In this document: piece after piece, positions 59,257 to 64,000 of the stretch
Layout: every line of letters starts with the position of its first letter
How positions within the stretch are numbered: position 1 is the first letter of the stretch
Assembly: GCA_026120185.1 (NCBI GenBank)
Contig: JANUWF010003368.1
Coordinates: 2,604,001 to 2,668,000 of the forward strand
Source of the DNA: Voacanga thouarsii
Lineage: Eukaryota > Streptophyta > Magnoliopsida > Gentianales > Apocynaceae
DNA: 64,000 nt
Direction of reading: 5' to 3'
Position numbers and translations under genes: made by a program
Notes under the pieces: model-generated
The model's database searches: none
Seen by the model: the letters and a program-made list of their open reading frames with translations, nothing else
Told to the model about the DNA's origin: nothing

Positions 59257-60271
59257 TGATGATACTCTGCTTCATCGTGAAACACAAGCATAAGAAGGGG
59301 GAGACACCTAACTAATACAAGGGCCAATGACAAGGGTAAGGACAAAACGATTCCAAAAAGAACTCTAAGCATTCATGAAATCCTACTTGAATATAGAGGA
59401 ATCTTGGGAGGCACAAGATGGCTTGAAAGAGCTCAACTAGATAACAATTGAAGAAGAGTATTAAGAGAAGACCAAGAGAGATCAAAAGGGATCCAAGTAA
59501 CAAGGATTTGAGGAGATAAGTCACAGTTGAATTGAGCACAACCGGTGCTGGCCTAATAGCTCAACCAGCACTGGCCCTATGCTGCCAAAGAGTTGGTCAG
59601 CAATAGCATTCAACCAGCACTAGCCCTACTGGCATAGTAGCTAGCTCACATTGGGGGTGAAAACTTTTGTTTTGCATTTTTTGACAATTTCTCCTGTTGT
59701 CTTCTATTTTTAAATGACCTTTTAAGGTCTAAACTTATTTTAGGATCTTACTAAACTAATTGCTAGGGTCAGAGTTGTATAAATACCCCTTTATGTGATA
59801 AGACAATTAAATCAATCTTGTAATTTCAAAGTTCATGAAGAAAGTCATGAGAGGTTCTTCCTCTTTGATCTTCTTTTATCCAAGACTGTACTAAGGGATT
59901 AGTTCACCCTGTGTAAAGTCTTCAAATTTTATAGGATAATCTGATTTGGTTTCTCTTGGTTGGGTCTTAGAAGCTTTGCTCTTCTAAGGTTTATCTAGAA
60001 CTCTATTTTAGGTGCCTATAGTTTCTATCATTGTATTCTTGAATCCTTTGTTGGTTTAAGGATATTAAGGTGCTGCTATAGTAGATCTTTACTACTAAAC
60101 TAAACATCCTTGAAGCTTAGTTCTATATGGTTGTTAGTTAATGGGAAGGATAGTTCTCTTGGTCCTATTTTCATCTCCATTTTTCCTAATTCAAGGGCTC
60201 TTGTTTGTGCTGTGTTTAAATCCATTTTGGCCATCAAATTATACAAGAAAATCACCATCAAGCTCACACCA
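59257..60271 (+). repeat. LTR of a second GL-family gypsy element
   Basis: It starts near TGATGATACTCTGC and ends near CTCACACCA, just before a decayed tRNA-Met primer site. Like the GL LTR it contains AAGAAGGGGGAGA followed by a Pol-terminus frame, GPMTRVRTKRFQKEL then stop (59320-59365). GC-rich words (CAACCGGTGCTGGCC) occur at 59540-59660. The ends are approximate. Confidence 0.7.
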
Positions 60272-60275
60272 AACT

Positions 60276-60287
60276 TTGTATCAAAGC
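60276..60287 (+). other. Decayed tRNA-Met primer binding site
   Basis: TTGTATCAAAGC differs from TGGTATCAGAGC at two positions (G to T and G to A) and is followed by AAAGAAAGCCTTGATTC, resembling the GL leader. Confidence 0.75.
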
Positions 60288-60959
60288 AAAGAAAGCCTTG
60301 ATTCTAATCAAATATTGAAATCAAGAAAATAAAATCAAGAAAGTTAAAAGAAAATCGAGTAATCCCGTAGCTCAAAAAAATGCTTCAAAAAGGTCATGAT
60401 ATCTTTATTATTTCTTGAATTTCCTTTGAGAAAATTTCTCTTTGATGTTAGTATAATTCTTGGAACAAATTGTCTCGTGTTTGTGAAAAAAATAGGCTTG
60501 AATATGGGTAAAAATTTGGTTGGTTTTAAGTAACAAGATTGCATCAAATGTGTTTGATTAAAGTCTTATGGCAATATTTGTGGCTAGAATAATGAGCTTT
60601 GACTACTTCTATACATTTCTTGGATTATTAAGATTTGGAAAATTACTTTTTTGATGAATTCCAAAACTCTTTAAACCACTTTCAATGGTGCTACTTCATG
60701 TTCATCTTAGTTCTTCCTATTCTATAACTAGTTGAAAATTATTTTTTTGTTTCATGCTTTTCTTTGTAATTTCTTTACTTTGAATTGTTTCTTTATATCT
60801 CTTTTTCTTATTTTTTAGTTGTTGAGTATTCCTTCATTGAAAATTCTTACGTGACTTGCTTCTACTTAGGTACCCAACAAGTGTTCATTGAAATTCTCCT
60901 AAGACCCTCTAATTAGAAAATCCTTAGGATTTACTTAAACCACTAGGTTAAAATAGACC
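60288..60959 (+). other. Leader of the second GL-family element
   Basis: This is 0.67 kb between the primer site and the gag remnant, the same length as the GL leader (2242-2908). No gene; the minus frame 60547-60344 is not supported. Confidence 0.55.
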
Positions 60960-62305
60960 TTAGCTATTGGGGAGGATTTTAGATTGAATCAAGAGGAATT
61001 TGAGCATTAGGAAAAAGGCAAGAGGATAAGACTATTCTCGAAAAAGCCAAGGAGAGCAAAACACGACAGTAGAGTGATCATCTCTTGAGTGTAAACACGC
61101 AAAGGAGTGCAAGTGAGGATCTGTCCATTTCTAATAAAATTTTGCAAGTTGATACATTTGAATTTGCTCAACAATGGCCCATGAAGAAGAAATTTCTAAG
61201 CCTAATCAAAGTAGACCTCAAGAAGATCTGGTTGATGCTAGAGCTTTACGAGAGAGCCTATATGCTATGATGAGGACTATGCAATATGGATTGATGCCAT
61301 GACAAGAGACTTGACGGGTTTACGTAATCAATATGGCTAATCTTTTACTATGGCTTAATGAAGAAAGCAAGAGTATCTAGATATCCCTAGTCCTAGAATG
61401 AAGGATGATGTCCACACACCTCTATTATATGAATAACATAGTGAAGAATAGGATGAGCACTCTATTAAAGGGTTCCAATGAGCTCTTATGAGAGGAGAGA
61501 GGCAAGGCATGAGAAGAGGATGAGGTAGGGTGCATAGAAGAAATGGAGAAAATAATGTGAAGGGGTTAGAAAAAGACTTTAAAGGAGATTGGGATGAAGG
61601 AGAGCATGGAGAAAACTTTGGAGAACAAATAGAGGATATAGGAATAGAAAAGGTAGGGGAGAGAGAAACGATGAAGAAGGGGAAATGAAGCATGCAAAGT
61701 TGAATGTCCCTACATTCTATGAGAAGAGTGGTAACCAGTAGTATTTTGAGTAGGAAAGCAAGATGAAAATTTTCTTTGAATTCCATACTTATAGCTAGAG
61801 GACAAAAGTGAGATTGGCAATCTTAGGATTTTTTTAGTATGAATTGGTTTAGCGGGATCAAGTTAGTACACAATAAAGACAAATGGGAGTTCAACCCATA
61901 GCCACTTGGAATTTATTAAAAGATATGATGAGGATGAGGCTTGTTCCAATCCATTACTACAATGATCTTTACCAAAAACACCAATCGTTTAATTAAGGAA
62001 GCAAGAGTGTTGAAGATTACCACAATGAGATATAGATAATATTGATGAGGGCCAATATTAATGAAGACATTAGGGCTACCAAGGCTAGATTATTAGATGG
62101 ATTAAATAGAGAAATAGCCAATGTGGTAGAGCTATATTCATATGAAAGCATGGAGGAGAAGGTCTATATAACTATGGAAATTAAGAAACAAGCAAAAAGA
62201 AAGACCTCTACGAACACCTCTACCAAACCCTTTTAGCAAGTTACCCAAAAAGAAGAAAGGGGCTCCTAAACTGTTCCATATAGAGTAAAACAAGTCAAGA
62301 GAGGA
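60960..62305 (+). pseudogene. Ty3/gypsy gag remnant of the second GL-family element
   Basis: Fragments follow the GL gag: SRPQEDLVDARALRESL (61160-61260, compare RASRPQEDPGDL of GL), a Gly/Arg/Glu-rich part, and INEDIRATKARLLDGLNREIANVVELYSYESMEEKVYITMEIKKQ (in the frame 62042-62236), matching VIELYSYRTLEEMVHMAMKVEKQ of GL. Stops and shifts are frequent. It is truncated near 62305 by another repeat before the knuckle. No protease or RT follows. Confidence 0.8.
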
Positions 62306-63479
62306 TTACAACACCCCACCACCTATGTACCCCAAAAAAGGAGGGGATGTCACCCCATCAAAAGGCCTAAGGATCAATATAACGAGGTAAAAAGAGTAAA
62401 CTCAAAGACATAAAAGACATCTAAATTGAAAAACCTTAGAGGAGGGTAAATAAGGTTTTTGACAAACTAAAATTTTTCAGGAAATCTGTTTTGCAGAGTA
62501 AAAATGTTCTTTAAGTTTTTGGCCAACAACACTTGTAACAAAGAGCGCTTTTCAGAATGACTTTTAGAAATATCTAGATTCAGACTGAGATAAGATGCAC
62601 GATGCAATTAATGCTGTATTGAAAAATGGATGGTGAACACCTTTAAAGATTTCTTTAAAGAACTAAGAAATTCTAAGCAGGGACAGTTTGTAGTTTATTA
62701 GAAAATAAATACTAAGAGTAAATGTAGAGAAATGAGACACGGAATTTATAGTGGTTCGATCTACCAAGATCTACATCCACTACCTTAAGATCACACTTAA
62801 TGATTTTCAACCAAATTTCATTTACCTAACCTAATGGACTCAATCTATACCAAATAAAAGAGAGGATCACCACACTTAGTTTTTCAAAATCTCTCAATCA
62901 ACCAACAAATCAAGGTTTACCCCAGATGGGTTTTACACTACAACCTTGATACACAAGGATGATTTAAGATAAATAAAACTAAAATAGCTCACTTCTTTGA
63001 GTAGATCCATACCAAGAATAAGCACAAATACTTTTATCTTTAAGATACAATTTGATTTCACTTTGAAGTACTTTGATAAAGGAAAATTTTATTTTCTATA
63101 GAGTAATAGTGTTTCTTAGAAGGCTAGGACAAAAATTTACTTTCAAATCAAGTTTAGAAGCATTATATAGAGACATAAAGTAAAGCACTAACAGCTATAA
63201 AATGGATATTTTTCGCTGTCAGATTTACCATCATTTTGGACTAATGTTTCGGATGATGGTGCATCTAAAAGATAAGTCCAAATTGGCACTTTTTCAGGCA
63301 GAATCGATTTGATACTGTTCACAGAGTTTTGGACATAGCTTCTGGATGCAGGGTCACTAAAAAACACTCAATCCAAAATTTTAAAGATTTTAAAACTTTG
63401 AAATCTTTTGTTTTAGTACTTCTCGGTGGAATTAAATTGAATCAAAAGGTAAAAAGGACATAGGAATTTACACAGAGTG
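62306..63479. repeat. Unassigned repeat-like segment with an A/B-like start
   Basis: It starts TACAACACCCCACCACC and GGGGATGTCACCCCATC, like the start block of elements A and B (TGTAACACCCCACAACC, GGGGATGTCGCCCC), but after about 100 bases the similarity ends. From 62735 it has TTTATAGTGGTTCGATC and TACATCCACTACC, words familiar from dispersed plant repeats. No gene was seen. Confidence 0.4.
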
Positions 63480-64000
63480 TGAAACCCCAGTCGAGACCAA
63501 CCCTAGAGTAAGGGGGTTGGGATGCATATCATGCTTTATTTCATGATTAAATATGTTTCATATGATTTCTATGTGCTTTGAATTTGATTTTTATTATCTT
63601 GAAGTCTTGTTAGTGAGTGATGTGTGAGAGGGGCAAAATGGTAATTTTTGTTCGAGGTGAAAATAAGGAGATAGCTTGTAGATTGAATAGGAAATAATTT
63701 TTCTAGTAGAAAGAGCAACAAGAGTTGTTGTGATTTAGTGGTTAGAGCCTTGGAATTAATTCTTGAGGTCTAAGGTTCAAAGTCCATCATAGAAGCTTTA
63801 GCTTGAGTAAATTTTATTTCGCTTGGAAAATGATGGTTTTGGCCATGAGGGCCTAGATCAATGTGGTGATGATGTCCTAGGAGAGACATGTTAGGAGAAT
63901 TCTCACTTCACTCTTTTGTTCTTCGCGAAATGCCAAAAGGGAATTTATTCTCCCTTGATCTTTAATTTTCCTTAATTTCCAACTCCTTAGTTTGATCGAG
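63480..64000. repeat. Third A/B-family LTR, cut by the window edge
   Basis: It starts TGTGAAACCCCAGTCGAGACC. Compared with the right ends of A and B, inverted, it matches block by block (CCAACCCTAGAGTAAGGGG, the GCATATCATG word, the tRNA-like box). It therefore lies opposite to A and B, and only the first 520 bases are in the window. Confidence 0.8.
63725..63790 (+). other. tRNA-like box A / box B segment in the third A/B-family LTR
   Basis: TGATTTAGTGG (63731-63741) with GTTAGAGCC fits box A, and GGTTCAAAGTCC (63774-63785) fits box B with an inserted base. It lies 251 bases from the TGTGAAACCCC end. It is not a complete tRNA gene: no CCA-proximal stem and no proper anticodon stem were seen. 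Confidence 0.6.

Noticed and set aside
1..64000. CRISPR array, bacterial operons, riboswitches, origins
   Set aside because: No regularly spaced direct repeats with unique spacers, no compact operons; all coding traces are plant transposon families.

Overview
This window looks like a repeat-filled intergenic stretch of a eudicot plant nuclear genome. It is AT-rich with short GC-rich islands. Almost every recognisable coding trace belongs to a plant transposon class: Ty1/copia, Ty3/gypsy with tRNA-Met or tRNA-Asp primer sites, CACTA, and a Helitron-like insertion. No intact host gene is visible. The only recognisable host gene trace is a damaged fragment of splicing factor SF3B1, carried inside a mobile element. 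Every retrotransposon reading frame seen is broken by stops or frameshifts.

Left part (1-4150): a minus-strand Ty3/gypsy element (family GL) runs off the left edge. It shows RT start, protease, gag, primer binding site and a 1.1-kb LTR, and the LTR abuts a GT microsatellite.

Nested block (4152-30651): the oldest layer is a minus-strand copia element (C0; 5' LTR 29929-30651, gag, protease, integrase, then RT at 4152-5136). A pol-less Athila-type gypsy element (G1, 5142-27461, minus strand, tRNA-Asp primer) split it and left the target duplication ATCAG. G1 then received three insertions: a 4.2-kb LTR-like element A (6549-10728), a 4.3-kb relative B (11454-15759, duplication CATAA), and a complete copia element C (16328-24645, duplication ATAAA) whose LTRs differ by only about 3 percent.

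Middle (30657-35794): unassigned AT-rich DNA, a solo LTR-like copy, and a diverged fragment related to A and B.

CACTA block (35795-57457): a non-autonomous CACTA transposon, about 1.8 kb once insertions are removed, has been inflated. It contains two copies of one pol-less gypsy family arranged tail to tail (G3 plus, G3' minus). G3 was interrupted by an Athila-type element with gag but no pol (G2, 39312-46807). The LTR of G3' was interrupted by a Helitron-like element (about 50842-53637) that carries the SF3B1 fragment. A further solo LTR lies at 55646-57075.

Right part (57458-64000): an LTR/promoter-like remnant, a second GL-family copy on the plus strand (LTR, primer site, broken gag), an unassigned repeat, and a third member of the A/B LTR family running off the right edge.

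The most unusual signals are a conserved non-gag reading frame at the gag position of G1, G3 and G3'; a tRNA-like box A/box B pair at a fixed distance from one end of all three A/B-type LTRs; two polypurine tracts about 1 kb apart in the tRNA-Asp elements; and the gene-fragment-carrying Helitron-like insertion. All boundaries, identities and divergence figures were read by eye, and no database search was possible.
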